Both the position numbers and the translations under genes were made by a program. Of a stretch of DNA of 39,721 nt, positions 31,502 through 39,721 are shown piece by piece. The notes beneath the pieces were generated by a model. It ran no database searches. It saw nothing but the letters and a program-made list of their open reading frames with translations, and was not told where the DNA came from. Source of the DNA: JAKAJA01 sp037440125 (GTDB lineage Bacteria > Acidobacteriota > UBA4820 > DSQY01); assembly GCA_037440125.1 (NCBI GenBank), contig JBBIUU010000020.1, positions 1 through 39,721 on the forward strand, given 5' to 3'. Within the stretch, counting starts at the first letter, position 1, and each line of letters starts with the position of its first letter.

Positions 31502-34500
31502 CTACGGCTTCACCTCGATCACGTCGGTGCCGGTCCTGCCGAACACCTCCGGCTCGTACATCTCCTCGGCGTGGGCCGGGGCGGTCCTGAAGGTCCCCGC
31601 CGTAGTCGCGCGGCAGACGTAGTTGAAGGTGTGGTGGCCCTCGGCCAGGCGCGTCCCGAAGAGGAGGACCCGGTCGTCGTGGCGCTCCACGTGGTCGAAG
31701 CCGCCGCGCTCCCACCAGTCCATCCAGCCCCCCTGCTCCTCCGTGTCCTCCTGGTCGCCGGCGAGGTCGCGGGCGGTCGTGTTGAACCAGGACTCCACGG
31801 GCTCGAGGCCCGCGGGGATGGGGTCGGTGACGGCCACCCAGCGGCGCTCCTTCGTGAGGTCGAAGTCGAGAACCACCCTCACGAGGTCGCCCGCCTTGAA
31901 GCTCGTGGCCGCCTCCCCGCCCGAGGCGGGCTCGTAGTGGCGGCGGATGGCGAAGCCGCTGTCCAGGCCCTTGGGGTACATGAGGTCCGTGGCGTACTTG
32001 AGGCGCGCCACGTAGAAGAGCGTGCCCGTGCCCTCCTTCTTGAAGGTCAGCGGAAGCTTATCGCCGGGGGCACCCATCTGGAGCAGGTCCGCCATGGGCG
32101 TGTCCTGCACGCGCGCCTTGCTGTCGCGGCCCTTGAAGGTCTCCGTCTGGAGGGTCTTCAGGCCCAGCGTGACGACGGCCGTGAAGTCGGGCACCTCCTT
32201 CTCGTACTTCTTGTAATAGTCCACCAGGGCCTCCATGGCCGTGGCGTTCTCCTGGGTGTTCCCCCACCGTCCGTTCTTCCGCGCCGCGAGGAGCCAGTGG
32301 ACCATCTCGTTGACCTGCGCCGTGTCGCCCGAGTTCCTCACGATGGAGCCGAGCGCGATGGCCGTGGAGCGGACCGTGCTGTTCCAGTACCAGAGGAGGT
32401 ACGGATCGGCGAGCTCCTCCACGTGGGCCGAGCCGCCCTCAGGCAGGATGGCATTGCGGATGCGGCGGAGGATCTCGGCGGGCCTCGCGCCCTTCTCGCC
32501 CGAGGCCGCCATGGCGTCCCAGAGGTAGCAGAGGGCGAAGACCGGCATGCGGTCGCGGTAGCCGTAGAGGCGCGTCACGTGGCTGTCCACGGTGCGGCCC
32601 TCGCGGGCGAGTGTCCGGACGGCGGAGCTCTGCCACGAGGTGTAGCCGGGCATGTAGGCCTCGTTCTGAGGCGCCGCCTCGCCCAGAGACTGCTCGAGGA
32701 AGTCGCAGGCGCGGCTCACCACGTCCTGGTTGACGGGGTAGCCCAGGACCTTGGCCCGGTCGTAGACGTGGAGGATGTAGCCCGTGAGGTAGGGCGAGGC
32801 GTACACGCACGGGTCGCCCTTCCAGTAGACGAACCCGCCGCTGTCGCACTGGAAATCCTCGAGCTCTCGAAGCGTGGCCTTCGCGACGCCCTTGAGGTCC
32901 TCCGCCTTGATGCCGGGGATCTGGAAGGCGCCGCTCAGGTCCGCCGTCAGCATGAGGGCGAGGGCGCACGAGGCGCGCTGCTCGGCGCAGCCGTAGGGGT
33001 AGTCCACGAGGTAGGCGGCGCCCTCGCTCAGGCCCACGAGCGCCGTGGAGGAGGTCTCCAGGTGGAGGCCGCCCACGGAGGGCAGCACCTCCTTGGGCAG
33101 GACCACGCCCTCCTGGGCCTCGGGCGCCGCGGTGCCGTAGGCCGCCACGACCTCGGGCGACACGAGCACGCGGACCGAGAGGGGCAGCTCGAATGCGTCC
33201 TCCTCCCCGTTCATCTTCACCGTCAGGAGGAGGCCCGCCGTGCCCGTCATCTTCGTGGCCACGTCGAAGCGGACCTCCACGTTGCCCTTGGCGGGGATGG
33301 CGACGCTCTGCGTTCCGTTGGCGACCTCCAGCACGCTGGGCGTGAGGCTCTTCATGGTGACCACTGCGGTGCCGGCCTCGGGGAGGAGGCTGTGCACGAC
33401 GGCGCCGAAGGTGGCTTTGTCGCCGAGCGCGAGGAAGCGCGGGAACGCCGGGGTCATGAGGAGCGGCTTGCTCAGGCGGATCTCGCGCTCGCCCGAGCCG
33501 AAGCGGCTGGCCTTGTCCTGCACGACGGCCATGACGCGGTAGGTGGTCATGGCCTCGGGGAGCTTCTGCTGCGTGACGAAGCGGCCCTGCGCGTCGGTGA
33601 CGCCCGAGCCGATCCAGAACGCGAGGACGCGGAAGTCCTTCCGTGCCTTGTTCTCGGCGCCCTCGTCGAAGCCGCCGCCGCCGCCCTCGTCCGCCCCCTT
33701 GGGCGTGATGACGCGCCGGCTGACGATGTTCTGGCGCGAGTCCTCGTTCATCACCTGGAGGCACTTGTCGACCCACACGGAGTCGAGGACCTCGGGCGTC
33801 TTGTAGCCCGTGAGGGAGAGGACGCCGTAGTCCACGGCCCAGAGCGTGACCTCGGCCTGCGCGGGCTTTCCGTCCGGCCCCGAGGCCTGCACCGCGACGG
33901 TGGCCGTGTCGAGGGGCCGGTACTCCTCCTTGTCCGTCGTCACCTTCACGGCGAGTCGCTTGCTGCCGTTCTCGACCTTGAGCTCGCAGTACCCCAGCTT
34001 GAAGGCCGGCTTGCCGGGGTCGCTCCCGTCCTTGCCAAGCGTGTCGCTCGTGCGCCCCTTCACGAGAAGCACCGACACGTAGAGGTTGGGGATCTCGGCC
34101 TCGGTGATGGGCACGGTGACGGTCTGCTGGGTGGAGGTGAGCTGGAACTCCCGGTGCGTGCGGATGCCCTCGCGCTCGGTGGTGAGGAGCGCGGTGGCCG
34201 TCTCCCACGGGGACTGGATCATGATGCGCGCGGTGTCGCCGGGCTTGTAGGTCTTCTTCTCGGGCACGAGGTCGATGCGGTTGTGGTCGTAGCGCCGCCA
34301 CGCCGTGTAGCCCGGGCCGAGGGAGTAGAAGTCGGTGTCGGTGGTGGTGCTCCGGCCCTGCGCGTCGGTGGCGGTGACCTTGAGGACGTAGTAGCCCCCC
34401 TGCGCGAGGGGGATCTTCACGGGCACGGGGCCGGCGGCCGTCGTTACCTTGCCCGTCCAAACCTCCTTGTCCTCCCGCTTGCTCTCCCAGGAGTACATCC

Positions 34501-37348
34501 CCTCGCCCTCGGCCGTGCGGACGCTGATCCACTGCACCTGCTGGAGGCTCAGGGTGGCCTCCACGCCGGGCGCGGGCTCGCCGCGCGGGGTGGCGGCGAC
34601 GACCGCCGTCTCGAGGCCGTCCTTGAGGTCCACGAAGTAGCCCGGGCGCTTGAGGCCGAGGTACCACGGCGCGGGATGGACGGCCATGGAGGCACGCCCC
34701 GCGATGGTCTGGCGCGACACGTCGGTCACGTCGCCCTCGAGGGTGTAGCTCACGGGCACGCCCGCCTTGGGGTCGGTGGGCAGGTCGATGTTCAGCACGC
34801 CCTCGCCGTCGAGGGCCATGTCCTTCTGGAAAATCTGCTCCTCGCCGTAGTAGCGGTCCTGGTACCAGGCCTCCTGGAGGAAGGCGTAGGTGCCCGGGTC
34901 GAACCGGTCCTCCACGGCCTTCGGCACCGACTGGATCGTCTCCTTCGAGTAGGTCACCTTCACGGGCCGGCCCGCCATGGTGGCGCCGAAGAGGTACCGC
35001 GCGGTGATCGTGCCCTTGAGCGTGGCACCCGCGATGTCGTCCGCCGAGCCCACCGTGGCGTCCACGCGGAAGTCGGGCTTGCGGTACGCGGCCACGAGGA
35101 AGCTGTGGTAGACGCTCCGGTTCTGCCCCGCCACGCTGACGCTCACGGAGTAGTTGCCGAGCGCGCCCTCCTTGGGCAGCTTGACCGCCCAGTCGGCGGC
35201 GGACCACGCGTTGAACGTCACGGTCCGCTTGTCCACCTCGGAGCTGTGGCTGTCCTTCAGAACGACCTCGGCCTTGGTGCCCGCGGGCAGGAGGAGCATG
35301 CCCTTGGCCGTGTCGCTGCGGAGGATGGCCTTGAAGTGGACCTCCTCGCCGAGCTTGTAGACGCCGCGATCGGGGAAGACGGTGCCTCGCAGGAGGGGCT
35401 TGGCCTCCTCGAGGTTGAAGGGCAGGTTGAAGTCCCAGTTCCGGATCCCCTCGTTCCAGTCGCTGACCACGTAGGCCGTGTCGCCGCCCTTCTTCGCGGT
35501 GACCACGAAGGAGGGCACCCACGTCCAGTCCCACGGCTCGGTCTTGAGGCGCGTCCGCAGGTCCGTGTTGGACACGAGGGCCACGCCGCTCTTGTCCGTC
35601 GGGCCCTTCCAGAAGACCTTGTTGTCGACGGTGCGGATCTCCACCTCGGCGCCCTCCACGGGCGCGCCCTTGTCGAGGGTCGTCACCATGACGAGGGTGT
35701 TGACGGGGCTGTCCTTCACGCTGATGCCGAGGTTCGTCACCTGCACGAGCGTCGCGGCGGGCCTTTTCTGGAGCTGGACGCTCTGCGGCATCGGGTCCTT
35801 CCCGAGGAGCGCGGCCCACGCCAGGCCCTTCCCCTCGGCGTTCAGGGTCTTGGCGAGGTCGAGGCCGAAGGTGCCCATGGCGTCGGGCACGATTTTGAGG
35901 TCGCGCGTAATCGGGGTCACGTCGGGGAGGCGGTTCGTGTCCTGCCGCTCGGGGACGCCGTCGGCGTTGAGGACCCAGCCGTCGATGCGGAGGACCGCCG
36001 GGACGAGAGCGTCCTGGGCCACGGGCGCGAGCCACTGATCGGCGCTCTTGACGTTGCGGGCGGAGAAGGGCAACTGGGGCCCGCTCGAGGCTTCCCAGAC
36101 GCCGTGCCCCGCGCCGAAGCTCGTGAGCGCGCTCTTGTGCCAGTAGGCCACCTGGCCGTACCAGTCGTAGCCCAGGGTCTGGCCGTCCTGCGACTGGAGG
36201 TCTCCCTTCACGACGAAGGCGTAGGTCCGCGCCGGCTTGAGCTTGAGGCCCAGGAGGTCGAAGGAGACCTGCGAGCTCCACTCGGGCGGGGCGTCCTCCT
36301 CGTCGGCGGCCTGGCCCTCCACCGCCGTGGGCTTGACGATGCCCACGGGCTGCGGCTTGGCGGGGTCGGTCACGTCGAGGACCGCGAGCTTGCCGCGCAG
36401 GGCGTCGAGGTTCACCGCCCGCGTGAAGTCGATGGAGTTGTAGAACTCCACGCTGCACTGGTCGGGGCAGTGGAACCCCTCGCCGAAGAAGGCGGGCTCC
36501 ACCTCGAAGGTGTAGTCCTGCGGCTGCCCCGGCGCGGCCTTGCCGCCAAGGCCCGGCAGGGCCGCGTCGAGGACGAGGGCCAGGTGGGACTGGGGCGGCG
36601 GCGCGAGGGCCGTCTCCAGGACCACGAGGTCGGCCCCGGGCTCGAAGCGCTTCTTGTCCCAGTCCGCCGCAATCTTGAAGCCCACGTCGCCCTTGGCGCT
36701 GGCGGCCTGGATGGTCTGGGCGACCTTCTTCTGGAAAGCGACGAACGCGCCGGGGTTCTCCTTGGCCATCCGTTGGAAAGCCTGCTTCTGAAATTCCGGG
36801 GGCTTCCATTCGTACGCTGCGTACTTCAGGGACGCGTGGGCCACCACGGCGGAGGGCGAGACGGGCTGGTTGAAGCGGAGCGCCAGCTGGACCGGCGCGT
36901 CGTACCGCCCGTTCTTCCTCACCCAGTCGGCCCGGAGGAGGCGGACGGTGGGCGTCTTGAAGGAGAAGGTGTAGGGCCCGTCGAGCCTGCGGCCCGAGGC
37001 GGCGGTGGCCGTCGCGGCCACGGTCACCTTGTACTCCGTGCCGAAGGGCAGCTTCTGCGTGGGGTCCGGCGTGAAGATGAGGAGCCTCGTCCCCGACCAG
37101 CGGAAGAGCCCCTTGAGGGGCGGGGTGATCTGGACGTAGGGCGCCTGCACCACATCGGGGATGCGCCCGAGCTCCACCATGGGCTCGGAGAACTGGATCC
37201 TGATCTCGCGGCACTCCTCGAGCTTGGCCGTCTCGCCCGCGGGCGAGGCGTTCACCACCGAGAGGGGCGTATCCGCCGCGAGGACCGCGCCCGACAGGAC
37301 CGAGAGGAGGAGGAACGCCGTCACGCCCAGACACGTCAGCCGCCGCAT
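31502..37348 (-). CDS. Bacterial alpha-2-macroglobulin family protein
   Basis: 1948 residues from ATG 37348. A cleavable signal peptide (MRRLTCLGVTAFLLLSVL then AVLAAD) has no lipobox at the cleavage site, so the mature protein should be soluble in the periplasm or exported, unlike lipidated E. coli YfhM. Macroglobulin-type domains fill the first two thirds, then a DWNEGIRNWDF/RGTVFPDRGVYKLGEEV region typical of the family. The thioester CAEQ is at 1454-1457 within DYPYGCAEQRASCAL, and the helical thioester domain and an MG10-like end follow. Such proteins trap foreign proteases through the thioester and often work with PbpC. Near-identical domain order is established in other bacteria; the length is larger than usual (about 1650). 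Confidence 0.93.
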   Translation of the reverse strand: MRRLTCLGVTAFLLLSVLSGAVLAADTPLSVVNASPAGETAKLEECREIRIQFSEPMVELGRIPDVVQAPYVQITPPLKGLFRWSGTRLLIFTPDPTQKLPFGTEYKVTVAATATAASGRRLDGPYTFSFKTPTVRLLRADWVRKNGRYDAPVQLALRFNQPVSPSAVVAHASLKYAAYEWKPPEFQKQAFQRMAKENPGAFVAFQKKVAQTIQAASAKGDVGFKIAADWDKKRFEPGADLVVLETALAPPPQSHLALVLDAALPGLGGKAAPGQPQDYTFEVEPAFFGEGFHCPDQCSVEFYNSIDFTRAVNLDALRGKLAVLDVTDPAKPQPVGIVKPTAVEGQAADEEDAPPEWSSQVSFDLLGLKLKPARTYAFVVKGDLQSQDGQTLGYDWYGQVAYWHKSALTSFGAGHGVWEASSGPQLPFSARNVKSADQWLAPVAQDALVPAVLRIDGWVLNADGVPERQDTNRLPDVTPITRDLKIVPDAMGTFGLDLAKTLNAEGKGLAWAALLGKDPMPQSVQLQKRPAATLVQVTNLGISVKDSPVNTLVMVTTLDKGAPVEGAEVEIRTVDNKVFWKGPTDKSGVALVSNTDLRTRLKTEPWDWTWVPSFVVTAKKGGDTAYVVSDWNEGIRNWDFNLPFNLEEAKPLLRGTVFPDRGVYKLGEEVHFKAILRSDTAKGMLLLPAGTKAEVVLKDSHSSEVDKRTVTFNAWSAADWAVKLPKEGALGNYSVSVSVAGQNRSVYHSFLVAAYRKPDFRVDATVGSADDIAGATLKGTITARYLFGATMAGRPVKVTYSKETIQSVPKAVEDRFDPGTYAFLQEAWYQDRYYGEEQIFQKDMALDGEGVLNIDLPTDPKAGVPVSYTLEGDVTDVSRQTIAGRASMAVHPAPWYLGLKRPGYFVDLKDGLETAVVAATPRGEPAPGVEATLSLQQVQWISVRTAEGEGMYSWESKREDKEVWTGKVTTAAGPVPVKIPLAQGGYYVLKVTATDAQGRSTTTDTDFYSLGPGYTAWRRYDHNRIDLVPEKKTYKPGDTARIMIQSPWETATALLTTEREGIRTHREFQLTSTQQTVTVPITEAEIPNLYVSVLLVKGRTSDTLGKDGSDPGKPAFKLGYCELKVENGSKRLAVKVTTDKEEYRPLDTATVAVQASGPDGKPAQAEVTLWAVDYGVLSLTGYKTPEVLDSVWVDKCLQVMNEDSRQNIVSRRVITPKGADEGGGGGFDEGAENKARKDFRVLAFWIGSGVTDAQGRFVTQQKLPEAMTTYRVMAVVQDKASRFGSGEREIRLSKPLLMTPAFPRFLALGDKATFGAVVHSLLPEAGTAVVTMKSLTPSVLEVANGTQSVAIPAKGNVEVRFDVATKMTGTAGLLLTVKMNGEEDAFELPLSVRVLVSPEVVAAYGTAAPEAQEGVVLPKEVLPSVGGLHLETSSTALVGLSEGAAYLVDYPYGCAEQRASCALALMLTADLSGAFQIPGIKAEDLKGVAKATLRELEDFQCDSGGFVYWKGDPCVYASPYLTGYILHVYDRAKVLGYPVNQDVVSRACDFLEQSLGEAAPQNEAYMPGYTSWQSSAVRTLAREGRTVDSHVTRLYGYRDRMPVFALCYLWDAMAASGEKGARPAEILRRIRNAILPEGGSAHVEELADPYLLWYWNSTVRSTAIALGSIVRNSGDTAQVNEMVHWLLAARKNGRWGNTQENATAMEALVDYYKKYEKEVPDFTAVVTLGLKTLQTETFKGRDSKARVQDTPMADLLQMGAPGDKLPLTFKKEGTGTLFYVARLKYATDLMYPKGLDSGFAIRRHYEPASGGEAATSFKAGDLVRVVLDFDLTKERRWVAVTDPIPAGLEPVESWFNTTARDLAGDQEDTEEQGGWMDWWERGGFDHVERHDDRVLLFGTRLAEGHHTFNYVCRATTAGTFRTAPAHAEEMYEPEVFGRTGTDVIEVKP

Positions 37349-37779
37349 GGAGGTCTCCTCCGAATCCGTCGTGCGAATGGAATCCGAATCCCCTTCCGGG
37401 CGCTCCCCGGGGAGCGTTTCACCCTTTTCAGGACTGCCTCCACCCTAGCACCAGGCCCCCTGCTCAACAAGTGAGGGGGGTCACACTCCTGGCCCGCGGC
37501 CTTTGCCGCGCCGAGCGTCGTCAGAGAACCAAGCTCGATGGGATCGTCACCCTGAGGGCATCCTCGAAGCGGCGCTTTCTCAGGGTCTCGGCCAAGATTC
37601 CGTGCAAGTGGCCCCTTGGGTGAATGCCACGGAATGACCCAAACCACTGTGCGGCGAGCGTTCCCAGGCAAGCCGCGGCTACTGGGTTCTAAAGTAGACT
37701 CGCTTGCCTCGGGGGGCGGCATGGGGCAACATACGGTGTCCGGAACGGGCCCAGGGCCCGGCGTCCGGTGGAGCCCCCG
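37349..37779. other. 431-bp divergent spacer with a composite palindromic element
   Basis: No gene is seen. At 37546-37638 there is a composite palindrome: ACCCTGAG (37549-37556) with CTCAGGGT (37579-37586), then ATTCCGTG (37597-37604) with CACGGAAT (37628-37635), all enclosed between GTCA and TGAC. Elements of this style (CACCCTGAG...CTCAGGGTCTCGG...GATTC...GAATGAC) are common in many bacterial genomes as non-autonomous, REP/MITE-like repeats. The promoters for the alpha-2-macroglobulin gene and the thioredoxin gene must lie in the rest; I cannot place them. Confidence 0.6.
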
Positions 37780-38320
37780 ATGAAGAGATCGTTCCTCGCC
37801 CGATGCGTCCTGCTCGCCCTCCTCCTGATCCTGGCGGTGGCGCCCCTGCCCGCGCAGGCGCCTCCGGCCGTCGCCGCCCCCCCGACTTCCCCAAGGGTGG
37901 GCTCGAAGGCTCCCGCGCTGAGCCTCCTGCCCGTGGGCGGAAAGGTCCCCGTGACCCTCGCGCAGTTCAGGGGGAAGCCCACGCTCGTCGTGTTTTGGGC
38001 CACATGGTGCGGGTACTGCAAGCGCGAGATGCCCCTCCTGAAGAAGCTCTCCGACGACTACGTCGCGAAGGGTTTCCGCGTGGTGACCGTGACGCCGCCC
38101 TCCCGCCAGACCGAGCAGGACGTGGCCATGTACCAGATGAACGAGCAGCTCCCCTTCATCGTCCTCTGGGACCCCGAGGGGAAGGTCATGCAGGACTGGG
38201 CCATCACCGCCTTCCCCACCAACTTCCTCATCGACGCCGACGGCGTCGTGCGCTACCGCGGGTCCGTCATCGACGACACCGTCGTCCAGCTCGTCAGGGA
38301 CGCGTGCCAGGGCGCGCAAA
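37780..38320 (+). CDS. TlpA/ResA-like thioredoxin, secreted (C-terminus cut by gap)
   Basis: 180 residues are visible before the gap. ATG 37780 follows GGAG at a 7-nt distance. The signal peptide (LARCVLLALLLILAVAPLPAQA) ends near Ala28 with AQA. The thioredoxin-fold part begins VGSKAPALSLLPVGGKVPVTLAQFRGKPTLVVFWATWCGYCKREMPLL, with the redox pair WCGYC and the cis-Pro in AFPTNFLI. TlpA/ResA proteins reduce periplasmic disulphides, for example in cytochrome c maturation. An exported MsrA and a CcmI-C-like lipoprotein are elsewhere in the window, so a shared thiol pathway is possible but not shown. Confidence 0.85.
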
Positions 38321-38420
38321 NNNNNNNNNNNNNNNNNNNNNNNNNNNNNNNNNNNNNNNNNNNNNNNNNNNNNNNNNNNNNNNNNNNNNNNNNNNNNNNN
38401 NNNNNNNNNNNNNNNNNNNN
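38321..38420. other. Assembly gap (100 N)
   Basis: Scaffold gap of unknown size. It separates the thioredoxin gene from the GyrI-like gene, and the two must not be read as one fused protein. Confidence 0.95.
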
Positions 38421-38642
38421 CCCGACGGCCCGTCGGTGAAGCGCGTCACCCTCGGCGCCGGCCGCGCGGCCCGAGCGCTCCACGTCGGGCCCTACTCGGA
38501 GCTCCACCGCACCTACTCGGAGCTGCACGCCTGGTGCAGGCGGGAGGGGCTGCGCCTCGCCAGCCAATCGTGGGAGATCTACGGCGACTGGCAGGACGAC
38601 CCTTCCAAACTCGAGACGGAGCTGTACCTCAGGCTCGCGTGA
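38421..38642 (+). CDS. GyrI-like (AraC effector-binding) domain, C-terminal part
   Basis: The last 73 residues of a protein whose start is in the gap. The visible part, VKRVTLGAGRAARALHVGPYSELHRTYSELHAWCRREGLRL...WEIYGDWQDDPSKLETELYLRLA, has the layout of the second half of a GyrI-like/AraC effector-binding domain: a HxGPY turn, an amphipathic helix, and a terminal ETELYL strand whose Glu is the usual ligand residue. It may be a stand-alone binding protein or the sensor half of a transcription regulator. The missing part decides which. Confidence 0.75.
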   Translation, partial: PDGPSVKRVTLGAGRAARALHVGPYSELHRTYSELHAWCRREGLRLASQSWEIYGDWQDDPSKLETELYLRLA

Positions 38643-38676
38643 CGCCCCGAAGGACCCCGCAACGGAACGAGGAAAT

Positions 38677-39412
38677 GAGGGACAGCCAACCATTTACGGC
38701 TGCTCGAGTGGGTGCTAGGGTGTACCCATGCCTCGGCTCCCTCGGATCGCCATAGCCGGTGTTGCGCACCACGTGACTCAGCGCGGCAACAACCGGCAAG
38801 ACATCTTTTTCACGGTCGAGGACCGCTCTTTCTATCTGGAATGGCTCACGAGGTACGCCGCGGAGGCTGGTCTCGACATCGTGGGCTACTGCCTCATGAC
38901 CAATCACATCCACCTGCTGCTCGTCCCGCACGAAGCGGATTCACTTGCGGAGGGTCTTGGGCGGGCTCACTGGCGCTATTCCCAGATGGTGAACCGCATG
39001 CACGGCCGCTCCGGACACCTCTGGCAGGGGCGCTTTTTCTCCTGCGCCCTAGATGAAGAGCATGCCTATCGGGCCCTCGCGTACGTGGAGAGAAACCCCG
39101 TGCGCGCCAAGATGGTGAGAAACGCCTGGGACTATCAATGGTCCAGCGCCGGGGCACATACGGGCCAGACGACCCCTCCGGCATGGCTCGACATGAAGCG
39201 GTGGTCTCGGTGGACGGACGCCGATACCTGGAAGTTTGAGCTGCGACAAGATTCGAAAGAGACGATGGAGGCCGTGCGCTTCCACACCCGGAGGGGAAGG
39301 CCCCTAGGCAGTGACGACTTTGTCGCCAAGATGGAGAGTGCGCTGGGTCATCGCCTGCGGCCCATGCCCGTAGGAAGGCCGAAGAAACAGGAAAAATAGG
39401 TGGCTGTCCCTC
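38677..39412. mobile_element. RAYT-type element bounded by 12-bp inverted repeats
   Basis: GAGGGACAGCCA (38677-38688) and TGGCTGTCCCTC (39401-39412) are perfect inverted copies that enclose the RAYT gene, with its start codon 39 bp inside. A T-rich run follows the right copy. The pairing points to a discrete unit, as expected for RAYT genes flanked by REP or inverted REP sequences. No target duplication is obvious. Confidence 0.7.
38728..39399 (+). CDS. REP-associated tyrosine transposase (RAYT, Y1/IS200-like HUH family)
   Basis: 223 residues from ATG 38728 (AGGG upstream). It is a Y1-type HUH nuclease with the metal motif His60-Ile-His62 in CLMTNHIHLLL and a likely catalytic Tyr119 in ALAYVERNPVRA. 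HHVTQRGNNRQDIFF (14-28) and HLWQGRFFSCALDEEHAYRALAYVERNP are standard RAYT blocks. The family cuts and moves single-stranded REP hairpins recognised by a GTAG or GGAG tetranucleotide. Putative target units with GTAG before a hairpin are at 2873-3083. The gene is intact, so it could be active. Confidence 0.9.
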   Translation: MPRLPRIAIAGVAHHVTQRGNNRQDIFFTVEDRSFYLEWLTRYAAEAGLDIVGYCLMTNHIHLLLVPHEADSLAEGLGRAHWRYSQMVNRMHGRSGHLWQGRFFSCALDEEHAYRALAYVERNPVRAKMVRNAWDYQWSSAGAHTGQTTPPAWLDMKRWSRWTDADTWKFELRQDSKETMEAVRFHTRRGRPLGSDDFVAKMESALGHRLRPMPVGRPKKQEK

Positions 39413-39431
39413 TTTTTTTTTCGCTTACCTT

Positions 39432-39721
39432 TTACGGGCAGTTAAAGGAGTCCAAACCGCCCACACCCCAATTAGGGTTGTGGCTCATGTCTGGAAGACC
39501 GCCGCCAAACCCACCATACAGTTCGGGATTGTTCATGACATACCGCCAGAGGAACTGATCACTTACAAGCGAGTACATTGACTGAAGATCTGCGGGCCCG
39601 AGCGGGAACGAAGAAATGCCAGGGGTTGGCCAGGGTTCTTCATACATCATGATTCCTACGGTTTCAAGACTGCCACTGTTCCAATTGAAAGGGCTGATCG
39701 CATGACACAGATCTCCGTTCG
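39432..39721 (-). CDS. Unrecognised protein, C-terminal part (runs off the window)
   Basis: The last about 95 residues of an open frame that continues past the right edge. The visible end is NGDLCHAISPFNWNSGSLETVGIM, then MYEEPWPTPGISSFPLGPADLQS, and GGFGGGLPDMSHNPNWGVGGLDSFNCP. It is rich in Asn, Gly, Pro and aromatic residues, suggestive of a secreted or surface protein. GC is clearly lower than in the neighbours, so it may have been acquired. It lies 20 bp beyond the RAYT unit. Family not recognised. Confidence 0.5.
   Translation of the reverse strand, partial: NGDLCHAISPFNWNSGSLETVGIMMYEEPWPTPGISSFPLGPADLQSMYSLVSDQFLWRYVMNNPELYGGFGGGLPDMSHNPNWGVGGLDSFNCP

Noticed and set aside
31226..37474. 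A 2082-codon open frame on the + strand opposite the alpha-2-macroglobulin gene
   Set aside because: It is the GC-driven complement of a gene with clear thioester, signal peptide and domain motifs; its translation is low-complexity R/G/V/H/L without family features.
37704..38642. Apparent single frame joining the region across the gap at 38321-38420
   Set aside because: The frame is continuous only because N runs contain no stops. The gap length is unknown and the two sides encode unrelated folds in frames that need not match.

Overview
The window is strongly GC-rich, with most third codon positions G or C. It carries Gram-negative cell-envelope genes: several lipoproteins with clear lipoboxes, an alpha-2-macroglobulin-like protein, and a PBP1C-type transglycosylase/transpeptidase. 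It also has HslUV, an endonuclease-type MutL, a PilB/GspE-type ATPase and a large propeller/Y_Y_Y/GGDEF sensor. This mix, the many intergenic short tandem repeats and the scaffold-style gaps suggest a metagenome-assembled genome from a deep Gram-negative lineage. Acidobacteriota is my best guess; no rRNA or other phylogenetic marker was seen to confirm it. Four runs of exactly 100 N (2917-3016, 17410-17509, 30571-30670, 38321-38420) are scaffold joins of unknown size.

Layout: 29-2795, a permuted ATP-grasp enzyme with a DHA2-type exporter; 2796-3079, a spacer with octamer repeats and REP-like hairpins; 3080-5811, a TPR lipoprotein, an FAD oxidoreductase and a cysteine-rich hypothetical; 6044-10809, mutL, a lipoprotein with a CcmI-C-like domain, mazG and miaB; 10893-13438, a translationally coupled pair of envelope beta-propeller proteins; 13446-15503, two paralogous lipoproteins with nine CxxC(xGxG) knuckles each, flanking an exported MsrA; 15500-19584, a PilB-like ATPase, hslU and hslV; 19716-26546, the propeller-GGDEF sensor, pbpC and a two-domain PPK2 (pap); 26547-27021, an AT-richer spacer with DnaA-box-like repeats; 27022-31480, lepB, an NTF2-like protein, an MFS transporter, a GNAT, an unknown gene cut by a gap, an AlkD-like gene cut by a gap and a small membrane protein; 31502-37348, the giant alpha-2-macroglobulin-like protein; 37780-38642, a TlpA-like thioredoxin and a GyrI-like domain, each cut by one gap; 38728-39399, a RAYT (REP-associated tyrosine transposase); 39432-end, the 3' part of an unrecognised gene of lower GC.

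The most unusual signal lies between the genes. Seven spacers carry degenerate tandem arrays of 7-9 bp units. Each locus has its own core (CGGAATT, GAGCCGGA, GTGANNN, CACGGAG, TTTCGCC, CTCACGG, GATCCGGT and others). In at least four loci two arms with the same core face each other in opposite orientation around a short centre. At three loci the repeat runs into, or could run into, a neighbouring reading frame. They resemble the heptameric STRR repeats known from heterocystous cyanobacteria, with an inverted two-arm layout I cannot match to a described element. Separately, a roughly 52-bp unit with a GTAG-hairpin typical of REP elements occurs in the same window as a RAYT gene, which suggests an active or recent REP/RAYT system.

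The envelope theme is consistent. PbpC and alpha-2-macroglobulin are known partners elsewhere and are both present here, although separated. Exported MsrA, two cysteine-knuckle lipoproteins and a thioredoxin-like protein point to redox repair or metal handling outside the cytoplasm.
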